Shown here piece by piece: positions 11,072-21,899 of a DNA stretch of 64,000 bases. The position numbers and the translations under genes were made by a program. Below the pieces are notes generated by a model. It was not told the DNA's origin and searched no databases. It saw only the letters and a list, made by a program, of their open reading frames with translations. Origin of the DNA: Emiliania huxleyi CCMP1516 (Eukaryota > Haptophyta > Isochrysidales > Noelaerhabdaceae); contig NW_005200784.1 of the NCBI RefSeq assembly GCF_000372725.1, positions 491,760 to 555,759 on the forward strand, given 5' to 3'. Position 1 is the first letter of the stretch. Each line of letters starts with the position of its first letter.

Positions 11072-11171
11072 TCGCGCTAGAATTCTTTGTTGCTGCAGCT
11101 GGTTGCTGTACTCGAGTACGATCGAGTCCGAGGTGACAACAGATCAGGGGAGTGTCTTTGACTCGCCCCCG

Positions 11172-11395
11172 CCCTTTCCCTGTCAGCAGTTCACCTACGG
11201 GTATGTTCGTAAGAGCTACATACACTGGTATTGCTAAAAATTCGGCGGTAGTGATCTAATCACCCGAATACCACGTTCGGATCGCTCCTCATCGCAAACC
11301 CTGTCAGCAGTTCACCTACGGGTATGTTCGTAAGAGCTACGTACACTGATCTCCCTTTTGTCCCAGTAAGCTAAAAGTACGTACACTGAGAGAAA
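11172..11395 (+). repeat. dispersed GTACGTACACTG repeat, two copies
   Basis: A segment beginning CCTGTCAGCAGTTCACCTAC and ending in AAGAGCTACATACACTG occurs at 11178-11228 and again at 11299-11348. The second copy continues with CCCAGTAAGCTAAAAGTACG. Related copies lie at 35279-35430. It sits in the shared upstream region of two divergent genes. Confidence 0.8.
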
Positions 11396-11514
11396 AAAAT
11401 CTCTCTCTACACTGAAAACAGGGATTTGAAGTCTCAGGATTGCAAAGTCCAAACTCGACCGTCCACGCAATCTCGGTTGATTGCCCTTCCTCTGCTTGCA
11501 GCGGCGCTCCCCTC

Positions 11515-12135
11515 ATGGCGTTCGCATACGCCTCTCTCGTTGGGCTCGCCTACGTGCCATCGGCGCTCCCGATCGGCGCGCGCACGGCTGCGCGGGCGGT
11601 GGCTGTCCTGCAGCAGGGATCTGACCCCTCTGGCAGCTGGGACTCGTACTACGACCCGTCGTTGTCGGGTACGTCTGAGGTGGGTGGGATTCCCACGCCC
11701 GAAGTCGCGGGCGCGGCAAAGGTTATCAAGGTTGTAATCGCGGAGGACAACGCGCGCGCTCAAGTCTTCGACCCCGTGGCTTCACCCGCCGAGGCCGAGG
11801 TCGACCCCGTGGCTTCACCCGCCGAGGCCGAGGTGCCCGCGGAGAAGCCTACCCGACTCATCGAAGAGGCGGAGAAGGCAGCCGTATTCGCAATGAAGGG
11901 ATACCGTGCCGTCAGGACCGAGCTTGAGCGCGTCGCGTCCTGGTGCAAGGACAATGAAGACTCGATCCGGTCCAAGGCGGACGCAGCATGGGAGGCAGTG
12001 GTCGAGTTTGACCGCAAGCACGAGGTCGTCGCGACCTCCGTTGCAGTCTGCCGCCTGGCGGTGAAGGAGGCAACGCCGGTGGTCAAACGCTCCCTTGAGC
12101 GCCTCAAGCGCGGGGGCAAAGACTCGCGCGGCTAG
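11515..12135 (+). CDS. secreted or plastid-targeted protein, unknown function
   Basis: Single-exon ORF of about 206 residues from the ATG at 11515. The N-terminus is hydrophobic (MAFAYASLVGLAYVPSALPI), a signal peptide followed by an Ala/Arg region as in a plastid transit leader. A low-complexity Pro/Ala/Glu linker carries a perfect 11-residue tandem duplication, DPVASPAEAEV. The C-terminal 100 residues are charged helices (LIEEAEKAAVFAMKGYRAVR, AAWEAVVEFDRKHEVVATSV) ending Lys/Arg-rich. No family recognised. It shares an upstream region of about 440 bp with the lumen-protein gene, so co-regulation is plausible but not shown. An upstream in-frame ATG at 11440 would add 25 less likely residues. 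Confidence 0.6.
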   Translation: MAFAYASLVGLAYVPSALPIGARTAARAVAVLQQGSDPSGSWDSYYDPSLSGTSEVGGIPTPEVAGAAKVIKVVIAEDNARAQVFDPVASPAEAEVDPVASPAEAEVPAEKPTRLIEEAEKAAVFAMKGYRAVRTELERVASWCKDNEDSIRSKADAAWEAVVEFDRKHEVVATSVAVCRLAVKEATPVVKRSLERLKRGGKDSRG

Positions 12136-13301
12136 ACACATTGGCAAGATCAAAACACTGTAACTGAAGTGAGATGTGGCAACCAACATGACGCGACCTC
12201 GCCACACGCGTGTGCGGCGTTGGGGGCGGCGTGGCACACTGACAGCGGGCGGCGCAACTCGTGTAATGTGTCGCTGTGTCGGCTCTGTGCTCTCCCTGTC
12301 TCTAGCTGTCTCTCTGTCTCTTTGTCTCTCTGTCTCTCTGTCTCTCTCTGTGTCTTGGTGTGTCCTCTCTGTCTCTCTATCTCTCTGTCTTATGTCGGTC
12401 TTCTCTTTTTCCTGGAAAATTTCTCCTACGGCGCGAGAAGCTTGGCTTGGCTGAGAATCTTGTCTCGTTTCCTTTCCGTGTTTCAGCAGGACACAGGGGT
12501 AGAGATCTTCTATTCAGCGCACTTCAGACGCAGCGCAGGGCGCACAGCACGCTCTCGTGTTTTCCCTCTCAATAAACTCCGTGAAATTCCAGCGGCGCGG
12601 TGTGCGTCAGAGTTGGAGCACAGACGTGCAGGGCGAACCCCCGACCCACTCCGGGCGGCTCTGCCGTCTTCGCACGCCTACGTTGCGTTCTGAGCTAGGT
12701 TCTGAGTTCCACGCCGCCGGAGCAGGCGCCCATCGCTTCCCCGCAGCGCGGCTGGCGTCTAGTCACACCACAGTGTCCCGGCGCGGCTGAACCCCCCCAC
12801 GGCTATGACGTCGAGCTATGACGGATATCGCAGTTTAGCCATCCTTAGCTTAGTCCTTAGGATTCGGGCAGAGAATGAGCGATTTCCCAGCCGCCGCCAC
12901 CATCTCTGATCTCGCCTGCTAAAGGCGTGAGCCGAAGGGCGGCGGCGGCGGTGGCGCGAGGTTGTGGACGAACGAAGCTGGGCGCGGCGCGGAGACGGCA
13001 GAGATGGCGTGGGGACCGGCCGGCGGTGAGAGTGATGGTAAGGCCGGAGATGGTGGCACGAACGCACGATCTGATTTTGGCGCGGGTCAGCTTATGTGAG
13101 TGTGTGTGTGACGCTGTGAAAACAGCCTACCGACAACGGGCGAACGTCCCCGGCTAGTGCGTAGTCGCTAGTGCGTAGTCGCTAGTGCGTAGTCGCCGAC
13201 ACAGCAGCACACCCACAATTGGAGTGGATGCGTGCGTGTATGAGGTCCGCGATCCGTCCGTTTAGCCACCCCGTCGCGTCGACGTGCGCCTCGTGTTGTA
13301 G
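12136..13301. other. intergenic with pyrimidine microsatellite and 14-bp tandem repeat
   Basis: It holds a (CTCTGT)n-type tract at 12292-12390 and three copies of AGTGCGTAGTCGCT at 13155-13197. ORFs across it are low-complexity or overlap on both strands. No gene is supported. Confidence 0.5.
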
Positions 13302-15182
13302 ATGGTCGACGCGGAACCACTTGACGGGGAACATGCCGGGGCGCGCCTCGCAATCTGGCGCTGGCTCACCTCGCTCTCCTTCTTCTCGCTCGCCCTCTTC
13401 CACCATTTGGACCTGCTCTCCGTCGATGCCGCTGGTCCCAACAAAGGCAGAGCTGTGCCAGCTCCCAGTGCCGAGGCATACTTGAGTGACAGCCGCAGAC
13501 TCGAAGATCTGGGCGACATGAGTGGCAGCCGCAGACTCCAAGCCGACGTCTATGGCGTGGACACTTGCACGCCGTCCGCCTCGCTCCTCTTCCTCCCAAA
13601 GGTTGACTGTGCGGAGAGCCGCCGACCCTGCCGCGGTGACAAGCTCCAGACTGGCGACCGCGTGTCGATGGACGTCTGCGTGAAGAACGGCGCCTACTAC
13701 CCGACCATAGACATCAATCGACAGACGTTCGTGGTTGCGGAGCTTGCCGCGGGCACGACGATCGAAGTCAGGGCTTCGTGCGAGGTCGCCACCTGTAGCA
13801 ATGCCATGAAGGGCCTCCTCCGCTTTCAAGGCTTCACTCCACACCGTGGTGGCGTGCGCGCGGTCAGCAGCACCGAATGCGGCGGTGATCTTTGCCTGTC
13901 CATCACCATGGCCGACGCCGTCTACCTCGGCCGTCGCACGACAACCTGCCTGGGGACCATCGAGACCGTGGTGGGTGACGGCGATCCTCGCGGCAGCGGG
14001 ATGCCCTTCTGGGTGAGAGCCGCCACCACGGACCGCGACGTTGTCATCGCTGACCGGATGTGCACCGTTATGCCCGCCACCCAGGCCACTGGGGCGATGG
14101 GGCTGATGTTTGCGGCACCCTCCGCGCCGTCGCCGCCGCCGCCCTCCGCCTCGCCGTCGCCACCGCCGCCCTCCGCCTCGCCGTCGCCGCCGCCGCCCTC
14201 TGCCTTGCCGTCGCCACCGCCGCCCTCTGCCTCGCCGTCGCCACCGCCGCCCTCCGCTTCGCCGTCGCCACCGCCGCCGTCGCCACCGCTGCTGCCTCGG
14301 TTCTCCGCCCTTGAACTGCCGCCATCGCCGCCTCCGTTCTCGCCGCCAGCCACCCCCCCTTCCCCGCCGCCGCCGTCCCAGTCGCCGTCCCCACCGCCCC
14401 TACCGCCCCGGCCCCACCTGCTGCGGCACTGCGTGGGCGCCGCCTCCATCCTCCTATACCCCAACCTGAGGTGCCCCCGTGATGACCACGACTGCCGCCC
14501 CGACCGCCTCCACTGGGGCGATTACCTCGACCTCATGGTCTGCGTGGACAACGACTCGTACTACCCCAGCGGGCAGGGCACCGAGTTTGTCGAGGCGATC
14601 CTTGGCGCTGGCGCCGCCATCGACGTGCTCGCGGCCCTCACCACCACCCACCCCCGCCACCAGCCCGCCTGCCGCAACCATCCCCTCCCACCCCGCATCT
14701 ACCCTCCGTAGGTGCTCGCGGCGTGCCCCACGCTGCCGTGTCCCGCAATGCAGCTGAGCCCAGAGTTCCTCTCATACCAGAGCTTTACCGCCCTGGTCAA
14801 TGGGGTCCGCTGGCAAGACAACACGCCGGAGTGCGCGCGCAGCGGGAGCAACATGTGCGGGCACATCGCCATCGACACCGACATCACGCTGGGTCACAAC
14901 GGCCCGACCTGCCTCGGGACGATCCTCACCAGAGTCGGCTATGTCGTGGAGTTGGACCCCGACGACATGTATCATCCGTTTTGGGTGGAGGCGCAGACGC
15001 AAGGCGCTGACATCGCAGTCGAGGGCTGCATCAACGACGCGGCCACCGGGGCAGGCGGAGCTCTGCCGCTTCGGTACGCGCGTCCGCCGCCGCAGTCGCC
15101 GCCGTCACCGCCCGCCCTCCCGCCCTTGCCCCCACCCTTCCCGCCGCCATCGCCACCGCCCTCCCTACCGCCTCCCTCGCCT

Positions 15183-15223
<41 letters not shown>

Positions 15224-15884
15224 TTCGCCGTCTCCGTCACCACCGCCGCCAAACCCGCCGCCACCGACGCCGCCGCCGCCCTTGGAGCTGCCGCCCACGC
15301 CGCCGCCGCCCTTGGAGCTGCCACCCTCGCCGCCGCCGCCCTCGCCGCCCCCATCGCCGCCTCCGCCGCCGCCCTCGCCGCCTCCGCCGCCGCCTCCGTC
15401 GCCGCCTCCCCCGAGCCCGCCGCCGCCCTTGCCGCCGCCCCCATCGCCTCTGCCAAGCCCGCCACCGAGCCCCCCGCCGCCGACGCCATCGCCGCCTCCG
15501 TCGTTGCCACCGCCCTCCCCAGCGCCTCCCTCGCCTCCGCCACCCTCGTCGCCCCCATCGCCGCCTCCGCCGCCGCCCTCGCCGCCTCCGTCGCCGCCTC
15601 CGTCGCCGCCTCCCCCGAGCCCGCCGCCGCCCTTGCCGCCGCCCCCATCGCCTCTGCCAAGCCCGCCACCGAGCCCCCCGCCGCCGACGCCATCGCCGCC
15701 TCCGTCGTTGCCACCGCCCTCCCCAGCGCCTCCCTCGCCTCCGCCGCCCTCGCCGCCGCCGCCTGTGGAACTTCCGCCCTCGCCGCCGTCCCCCTTGCCG
15801 CCACCCTTTGCCCGCGATTTCAACCCGCCGTCCAAGCTCTGCATGAGCCACATACGGACGATCGAGTGGGATACCACCTGCTGA
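13302..15884 (+). CDS. pherophorin-like extracellular protein with two cysteine-rich domains and polyproline spacers
   Basis: Cell-surface/matrix type protein. The ATG at 13302 is followed by a hydrophobic signal segment (WLTSLSFFSLALF). Domain 1 is cysteine-rich (VDTCTPSASLLFLPKVDCAE, DRVSMDVCVKNGAYYPTI, TTCLGTIETV, GMPFWVRAATTDRDVVIADR). It is followed by a SASPSPPPP repeat spacer. Domain 2 repeats the same pattern (LHWGDYLDLMVCVDNDSYYP, GPTCLGTILTRVGYVVELDP, HPFWVEAQTQGADIAVEGC), so the domains are an internal duplication. A polyproline tail of about 240 residues follows, ending NPPSKLCMSHIRTIEWDTTC. One GT-AG intron (14625-14711, 87 bp) splits domain 2; its first 11 bases equal the first 11 of the next exon. 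Within the tail a block of about 150 bp recurs about 200 bp apart (near 15395 and 15595), a recent tandem duplication. The CMSHIR end could be the start of a lost third domain. Confidence 0.8.
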
Positions 15885-17394
15885 CGCGCCGCGGGCCGCA
15901 ACCTTTCGCACGAGGTCGTGGGCGGTGTTGGTGGGGGGGGGGGGGGGGGGACAGGAGGACCCGTTGGTGTCGTTTTCATCAGAACACAGAGACAGTTCCC
16001 TCCCCTTGTCTCCATGTGCTCACGCCTCCGCACGCTCCTCCCACGCTTAGCACGTACGACCTTCAGCAGAGGCAGAGAGGCAGCTGGCAGCCGTCATCTG
16101 TGAGAGTTCCCATCTCTCTTGTGACACTAACAGGCCTCCGCTGGCGCCTTCCAATAGCCACAAGACATAAAAAAAAGCTCTTTTGAACGGGTACTGTTGT
16201 TGCGTGAGTGGCTACCAGGCTCCCGCCCGGCCCCGGCCACTGCTTTCTCTAGGACTCTAGCTGCGTGGTGTTGCCTGTGCTGTTGGATGGTTCGGAATGG
16301 TCTATCCTGGTGGCCCGTCCTTGGGGACTTCCTCTTGGACAGCGCACCCGACACACGCAAGCAGCGTCTCGCGCCACGAAACCCGCGCCAGCGTTGCCTC
16401 AGAATACAGTTCCGTAGTACAATAGTAGTCCCACCGTGTGGCCTGGGCCGCCCGGACCCAGAGCTGCTGGGCGCGTTGCAGACAGCGTTGCGCGAGCGTT
16501 GCAGAGGCCAGCCTCCGGCTTCTCAGCGTGTCGCGAGTGCTGCTGTGTCTCTATCCTGCCTGGTGGATGGGTGTGTGGTGGGGGGCTCCTAGTGGCTTTT
16601 GCTTACAAATTTACGGAATGACGGATTTACGGATCGACCACCCTCCCTCCCCGATCCCCGTCCCGCGGCCCAGCCGTGAGACGCCGATCACGAATCAAGT
16701 TGGTGCCGGGTGTGGGCCCATGAGCCATGTGATTTAAGGATCTGGTAAAAGATTGATTCTCGTCCCTGTAAGTATTGATATTGAATATTGACAGCCTCAC
16801 CTCTACGTATTGACAATATATTGAGGTATTGGTCGCTGATTTTCACCTCCAAAAGTATAAAATGTCGACATTTGTCCCAAACATCGCCCAGATCTTGGCT
16901 GAAATCAACAGGCTCGCGAGTTCAAAGCGATTTTGGTGCGACCCAAGCGATTTTGAAGCGATTTGGGCCCATGTTGGGCGATTTTATGGCGTCCGCAAGC
17001 TCGGGATGGACCCCTCTCATCAGACATCACTGGATGACTGGATACATCGACACCGTATGTTGAGCCCCCCCTGACCAGCCCAGGCCCCAGCCCCTGTAAG
17101 TATTGACAATATATTGGAGATTGATTGCTCCTCTAAGTGTTGGAGAAATATGTATGAGTATGTATTAGTAGGAAGGGCTCGATTGGACGGAGGGTGGACG
17201 CGGGGGGGGGGGTATTATTCAATATATTTTAACAGATCCTCTTGAAGCTCAATGTGATTTTGCTATGTGGACCTTTGCGAGAGGTGGCGAGCGGAGCAAA
17301 AGCGGTGTAGGCGCGTCCACGCGGCGCAGCGGCTCTCCCGTAACCAACAGCCCCAACGCTTGCCGCTCTTCTTAGATCTTAGTGTCGGGTAGTG
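15885..17394. other. intergenic with AT-rich island
   Basis: It starts with a poly-G run (15930-15950). From about 16735 to 17260 the composition drops to AT-rich, unlike everything around it. Motifs of the form CCCTGTAAGTATTGA...ATATATTG occur at 16764-16824 and 17093-17120 and flank the small ORF listed separately. Otherwise no gene is supported. Confidence 0.5.
16862..17074 (+). CDS. possible 70-residue protein in the AT-rich island
   Basis: ATG at 16862, TGA at 17072-17074. The product, from MSTFVPNIAQILAEINRLAS to the end, is balanced in composition with predicted helices and several Trp/Phe residues, unlike the Arg/Ala/Pro noise ORFs nearby. It sits between direct repeats (CCCTGTAAGTATTGA...). 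No family recognised. It could be chance, or a fragment of foreign or mobile DNA given the AT bias. Confidence 0.3.
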   Translation: MSTFVPNIAQILAEINRLASSKRFWCDPSDFEAIWAHVGRFYGVRKLGMDPSHQTSLDDWIHRHRMLSPP

Positions 17395-17399
17395 ACACC

Positions 17400-17610
17400 A
17401 ACAAACATTGGACTTGGAGCACTTGGAGCACTTGGAGTGCAGTCGGCAACCTCACATCCAGGGCCGGTGAGCTGAGAAGCGCATCCAGCGGGCCGGATGA
17501 TCGGTATCGGGTTACGGGCTAGAGAGCCCTAGCCCCGGGGGTGCGCGTTCGCAGGGCAAGGGCCTTAAAGTAAACACGGGTCTCCGAGGGTTAGCTCCGG
17601 GCTCCGACTT
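17400..17610 (-). repeat. dispersed repeat, copy 1 (minus)
   Basis: The reverse complement of about 17405-17605 aligns by eye with 25594-25775 over about 185 bp at high identity. It includes CGGAGCTAACCCTCGGAGAC, GTTTACTTTAAGGCCCTT, CCCCGGGGCTAGGGCTCTC and the tail GACTGCACTCCAAGTGCTC. Partial copies are at 8118-8160 and 26005-26060. This copy lies just upstream of the U2AF gene. Confidence 0.85.
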
Positions 17611-17826
17611 TTTCTGTCTCTTCACAAAGAAAAGCGCGCGGTCTGCACGCGACGCGCCGCTCCTCTCCGCCCTTCCCTCCCCCCCCCCACACCCGTCCCA
17701 CCCTCCCCGCCCCTCCCTCTGCGCTCCCCGCGGCGCGCTGCGTCCCCCCCAAAAATCACTGCTGCCGGCTCCCGTCCGCTCGCCAGGCGCGCATACGAAG
17801 ACACCGCACGCAGGGGACCTCCAACC

Positions 17827-19409
17827 ATGGCTCAGCACCTTGCGAAGATCTTCGGCACCGAGGCACGCCGCCGCGCGCGCTGCTCCCGCCTCCCCGCTCG
17901 CCGCCGCACGCGCTGAGACGCGCCCTCCCGACCCGCACGGTTCACGAGCGTAGGAGGACAAAGTCAACTGCCCATTCTACCTCAAGATGGGGGCGTGCCG
18001 GCACGGCGACCGGTGCAGCCGCATCCACAACCGGCCCATCCTCTCGCAGACCGTCCTCCTGCAGAACATGTATCTGCCGCCGCCGCAGCAGTACGACCCG
18101 ATGGGCAACCCACTCCCGCAGGCGCAGAGACCGGACCCTTCCGAGACACATCCCCAGACAGACCGCCTCTCCGTCGGACGGCCAGCGACGCAGCCACTCG
18201 CCCCGAGGCGTCCGACACGCCCACGCCGAGCTCGCCACACGCGAGTCGCCCCTCTCCTCTCCCCACCCTCACCCTCACCTGCCTCTCCCGCCCGCGCGCA
18301 GAGCGAGGAGGAGCTGCAGGATCACTTCGAGGAGTTTTACGAGGACATCTTCGAGGAGCTCATCACGGTGGGCGGCGAGCTGGAGCAGCTCCGCGTCTGC
18401 GAGAACCTCTCCGACCACCTCGCCGGCAACGTCTACGCAAAGTTCCGCGACGAGGACGACGCGCAGAAAGCGCTCACAAAGCTCATGGTCCGCCGCGCCT
18501 AGCCGAGAGAGAGGGCCGTGAGGCCAAAGACTTCTCGGGCACACACGCACACGCACGCACGCCTCCCAGTTCGCCGCCGCCGCCGTCCGTGGAGCCCCGG
18601 AAAAGCCCAAGACCCTTCTGCCGCCAGGGGCAGACTCAGGCCCTGACGGGGGATCACCGCGGGCGGTGGCGAGGCTGCACAGGCCCCAGACACAGGAACA
18701 GGGGGAGGCGGCGTTGCGCAAGCGCGGGCGCGGCGACGCCACAGATTGCGGCACAGATTGCGGCACAGATCTCGCGGCACAGATCTCGCGGCACAGATCT
18801 ACAGATCGCGCGGCACAGAGCTCGTCACAGATTGGGCGGCCGTCGCCACTCCGCCGCTCCACCGGCGTCGCTCCCGCTCCGCTCGCGCTCTGACAGGGTC
18901 GCTTCTACGCGGGCCGGCCCATCCTGGCGCAGTTCTGCCCCGTGACCGACTTCAAGGACGCGCGCTGCCGCCAGTTTGAGGAGTCGACGTGCTCGCGCGG
19001 CGGCTACTGCAATTTCATGCACCTGAAGAAGGTTTCGTCAAAGCTCCAGCGCCGGCTCGCTCGCAAGCTCGAGGAGGCCCGGTGCGGTGCCGCCCCGGCT
19101 CTCCTCCCCCGGACCTCTCTCGCGGAGCCGTTCCCCCGCCCCCTCGCCCCCTTGGCCGCCCTCTCTTCTCCCCTCACACGATCCCCCTCCCCCTCTCCCC
19201 CTCGCCCTCCCCGCTCCAGGGAGGAGCGGGACCGCGAGCGGCGCAAGTCGCGCCGCGAGCGCCGCTCCCGCTCGCGCTCGCGCTCGCGCTCGCGCGGCCG
19301 CGGCGACCGCGGCGCCGAGGACCGCGACCGAAACGGGCAGCCCCGCGGGCGTGAGGGTTCGGCGGAGCGCCGCGCAAAGATCGAGCAGTGGAACCGGAAG
19401 CGCAACGAG

Positions 19410-19453
<44 letters not shown>

Positions 19454-19538
19454 AGACGGCCGGCGCGAGACGTCGGAGGAGCGGCGCGCCAAGATTGCCC
19501 AGTGGAACGCCGCGGGCGCTGGCGGCGGCGGCGATTGA
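17827..19538 (+). CDS. U2AF1: U2AF small subunit (U2AF35), 3' splice-site recognition factor
   Basis: Nuclear splicing factor that reads the AG at the 3' splice site. It is collinear with human U2AF1: MAQHLAKIFGTE, then EDKVNCPFYLKMGACRHGDR (first CCCH zinc finger), SEEELQDHFEEFYEDIFEEL and LRVCENLSDHLAGNVYAKFR (atypical RRM), GRFYAGRPILAQFCPVTDFK, and CRQFEESTCSRGGYCNFMHL (second CCCH finger). It ends in an RS domain and a polyglycine run with two copies of a motif like ERRAKIEQWN. Exons: 17827-17862, 17954-18121, 18302-18487, 18897-19081, 19220-19538 (TGA). Introns 1 and 2 are GC-AG (GAG|GCACGC, CAG|GCGCAG); 3 and 4 are GT-AG. The 409-bp third intron carries a CAGATTGCGG-type array. All key zinc ligands are present. 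The context of many GC donors makes its own splicing notable. Confidence 0.93.
18735..18835 (+). repeat. intronic GCACAGATCTCG tandem array
   Basis: About eight degenerate 12-13-bp units built on GGCACAGATT/CTCGC lie inside U2AF intron 3. Confidence 0.85.
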
Positions 19539-21480
19539 GGCGGGCGGCGAGGGCATCGGGCGCTTGAGCGGGCTACGAGCACTGCGCGCCAACGGCCATG
19601 GGATGGTGAAGCGGGGTGACAGCGCAGACGGCGCACGGGTAGTCGAGGCCGGGGAGCGGGTAGGAGCTGCGATGCGCCGCCATCCACCCGGCCGCTGAAA
19701 CACTGCGCTGACAGCAGGGCCGAGGCGGAGGCCTCGAGCCGCACCACGACCCGCCTCGCTTTGACTTTCGACAAGTGTAGAGAACATGTTCCACATTGGG
19801 CTTTTGGCACTGACGAGCGACCACGAGAAATACCGGCGTTTTCGCAAGAGAGTCGAGCGAGCAAAAAGTCGCCGCAACTGCTCGGCCTTGAGTCGCAGCT
19901 TGCCGCCGCCGTGGCGGGCAGGATGCCGGCCGGCCGCTCCCGCTGTCGGGCGCATCCGGCGAGACTCGCCTCGCCCCCGCCGCGCCGGCGAGCTGCGAGG
20001 GCACCATCCCAACGGCTGCCGTCCCCCGGCTGGCGGCGTGAGAGGCCTCGGGAGGGCTCACCGAGGGCCGGCGCACGCGATGCAGGCACTACCAAGGTCC
20101 TGGCGACCGCTCCGCGACCACCTCATCACATGAGACGACTGCTGTAGGACGCTCGCGGGCCAGAACTCGACGAGACCGCCACACCAACACTAACTGCGCG
20201 CCGGCGCCCGATCTGGATTTTGGCCTCCCGACGCGATTTCCGACCCCCGACGCGAAGATATCGTCCCGACTCTCACTACTCGCCCCTCCATCCTGTAGGT
20301 CCGGACCTTGCCTGCTCAGTAGCCGCGATGAATCGTCGCCCTCATCGTCCGCGGTCACCCTTTCAGCTTCGGACTGGCTTTTTGAGACCCTCGCGTTTGC
20401 CCATCTCGGCCGTTTACGACGCGTCACGCCTTCCCTCGTGCCGCAAGTAGGCGTGTGCGTCATGACTCCGGTGCCAGCTACACGGCCACGCCGCGGGACA
20501 ACGTGCCGGGACGGATCCATCCGACCCACGGGTGCCCAAGCCGCCTCGCGCGCCTCAGCCCGCCGGGCCCCTCGGCGGCCAGTGTGGGGTGGATACGGCG
20601 GTGATAAAACCCCTCTGACAGCAGCGCCTCACGGTGTGGGCTGCGAGGTCACTCGGGGTGACCCAGGGGGCGGCGGGGGAGCAATCTCCCGCCGGAGCAG
20701 CGGGTGAGATTCCCGCTACTCGCTCGAGTTTGAGGTGCGCCGCGCCTCGCCTGTGCTGCCTTCCCGGCCGCCCCAGCCGCCCTCACCGTTCCTCATCCCC
20801 TCCCCCACCCCCTCCCCCTCAGGCTAGGCCCTCGCCGCCGCCGCCGCCGCCGTCTCCGCCAGAGCCGCCGCCGTTTCCTCCCCCCCCACCCCCTCCGACG
20901 CCGTCGCCTCCGCTGCTCCCGCCACCACCGCCGGCCGCCTCAGCTCTCCCTCGCCCACCTCCCACACACCCCCACCGCCCTCCGCGCGTCCCCGCACGCC
21001 GCCTCCGCGCCCCCACGCCCCCATGAGGACCTCCCGCCCCGCCCTCCCCGCGTCTCAGACCCTTGGCCGTGCTCCGCTCGGGGAAACTCGGCGCCGCCGT
21101 CGCGAGCACTGCTGCCAGCGCAGCCGACGGGCGACGCGACAGCGGCTAGCGGCCGTGAGAGCCTCTCCAGTGCGGGCTGGGGGCGGCGGCGGCGCACGGC
21201 GGGTGGCGGGCGAGCAGCCGGCCGGCCGGCGGCGCGTCTCGACTCGATTTATGGGCCGCCTCTCGGGCGTGCGGCCACGGCCCGTGCGGCGCGAGGAGAG
21301 GGCGGCGCGCTCGGCGCGCTGGCGGCGGTGAAGCCTCCCAGAGTGGGCGCTGGCTGGCCGAGGGCGTCGGGCGGGTGCGGGGCGGCACTCAGGCCGCCGG
21401 AACGGGCCGTGATGGCCCGTGTGGCGTTCGTGAGGGACCGTTTGTGCGCCCCGGTAGCCAACCGGCCGGCGGCCACCGGG
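19539..21480. other. intergenic with C-rich, polyproline-coding tract
   Basis: The stretch from about 20755 to 21010 is almost pure C/T and reads as polyproline in one frame and polyglycine on the other strand. That is composition, not evidence of a gene. The rest has overlapping open frames on both strands with no family signal. Confidence 0.5.
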
Positions 21481-21489
21481 GCCGGAATT

Positions 21490-21860
21490 GGCAGCGGCTT
21501 GGGCTGTGTGTGGGCTGGTCGCGGTGGGGGATATGGTGCTTGTTTATGGTCCTCATTTCCCCCACTCACCACTCCCAACCGGCAGGGCCTCACGGGGCAA
21601 TTTTGAAGGCCTCTGCCATCGCTCAGGTCCCAAACCATGTGCTCGTCCGCGCAGGGAGGGCTCGGTCGCGCCCCCCAGAGTCAGGTGTTCGGACTGAGCG
21701 ACGGCAGGACCCTTTGAAATCATAAACTGCGACGTCCGTGAGGCCCCTACGGCCGGTGGCAGTGAGTGGGTGATTGGAGGGCCATAAACTACCATCACGC
21801 CGCCCATCGTACCCCTCCTCCACCCCAAACACAGTCCAAACCGGGGCCCCGGCGGCGGCC
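21490..21860. repeat. degenerate inverted repeat, about 150-bp arms
   Basis: The left arm (21500-21630, GGGCTGTGTGTGGGCTGG ... GTTTATGGTCCTC ... CAGGGCCTCACGG ... CATCGCTCAG) is matched by the reverse complement of 21695-21850 (GGACTGTGTTTGGGGTGG ... GTTTATGGCCCTC ... TAGGGGCCTCACGG ... CGTCGCTCAG). The core is about 60 bp. It looks like an aged foldback or MITE-like element, or a decayed hairpin locus. Confidence 0.65.
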
Positions 21861-21899
21861 GGCGCGGCGGCGGCGACGCACGCCGGCGAAGCACCATCA

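Noticed and set aside
14625-14711. Classical introner transposon
   Set aside because: The introns here do not share internal sequence with one another beyond the CTCGGCT arrays. The repeated part is the exon start itself, which fits local duplication better than insertion of one element family.
14972-16033. Glycine-rich minus-strand protein
   Set aside because: Complement of the pherophorin-like polyproline tail.
20634-21026. Polyproline protein
   Set aside because: The C/T-rich tract gives polyproline in one frame and polyglycine on the other strand. No signal peptide, domains or splice support.
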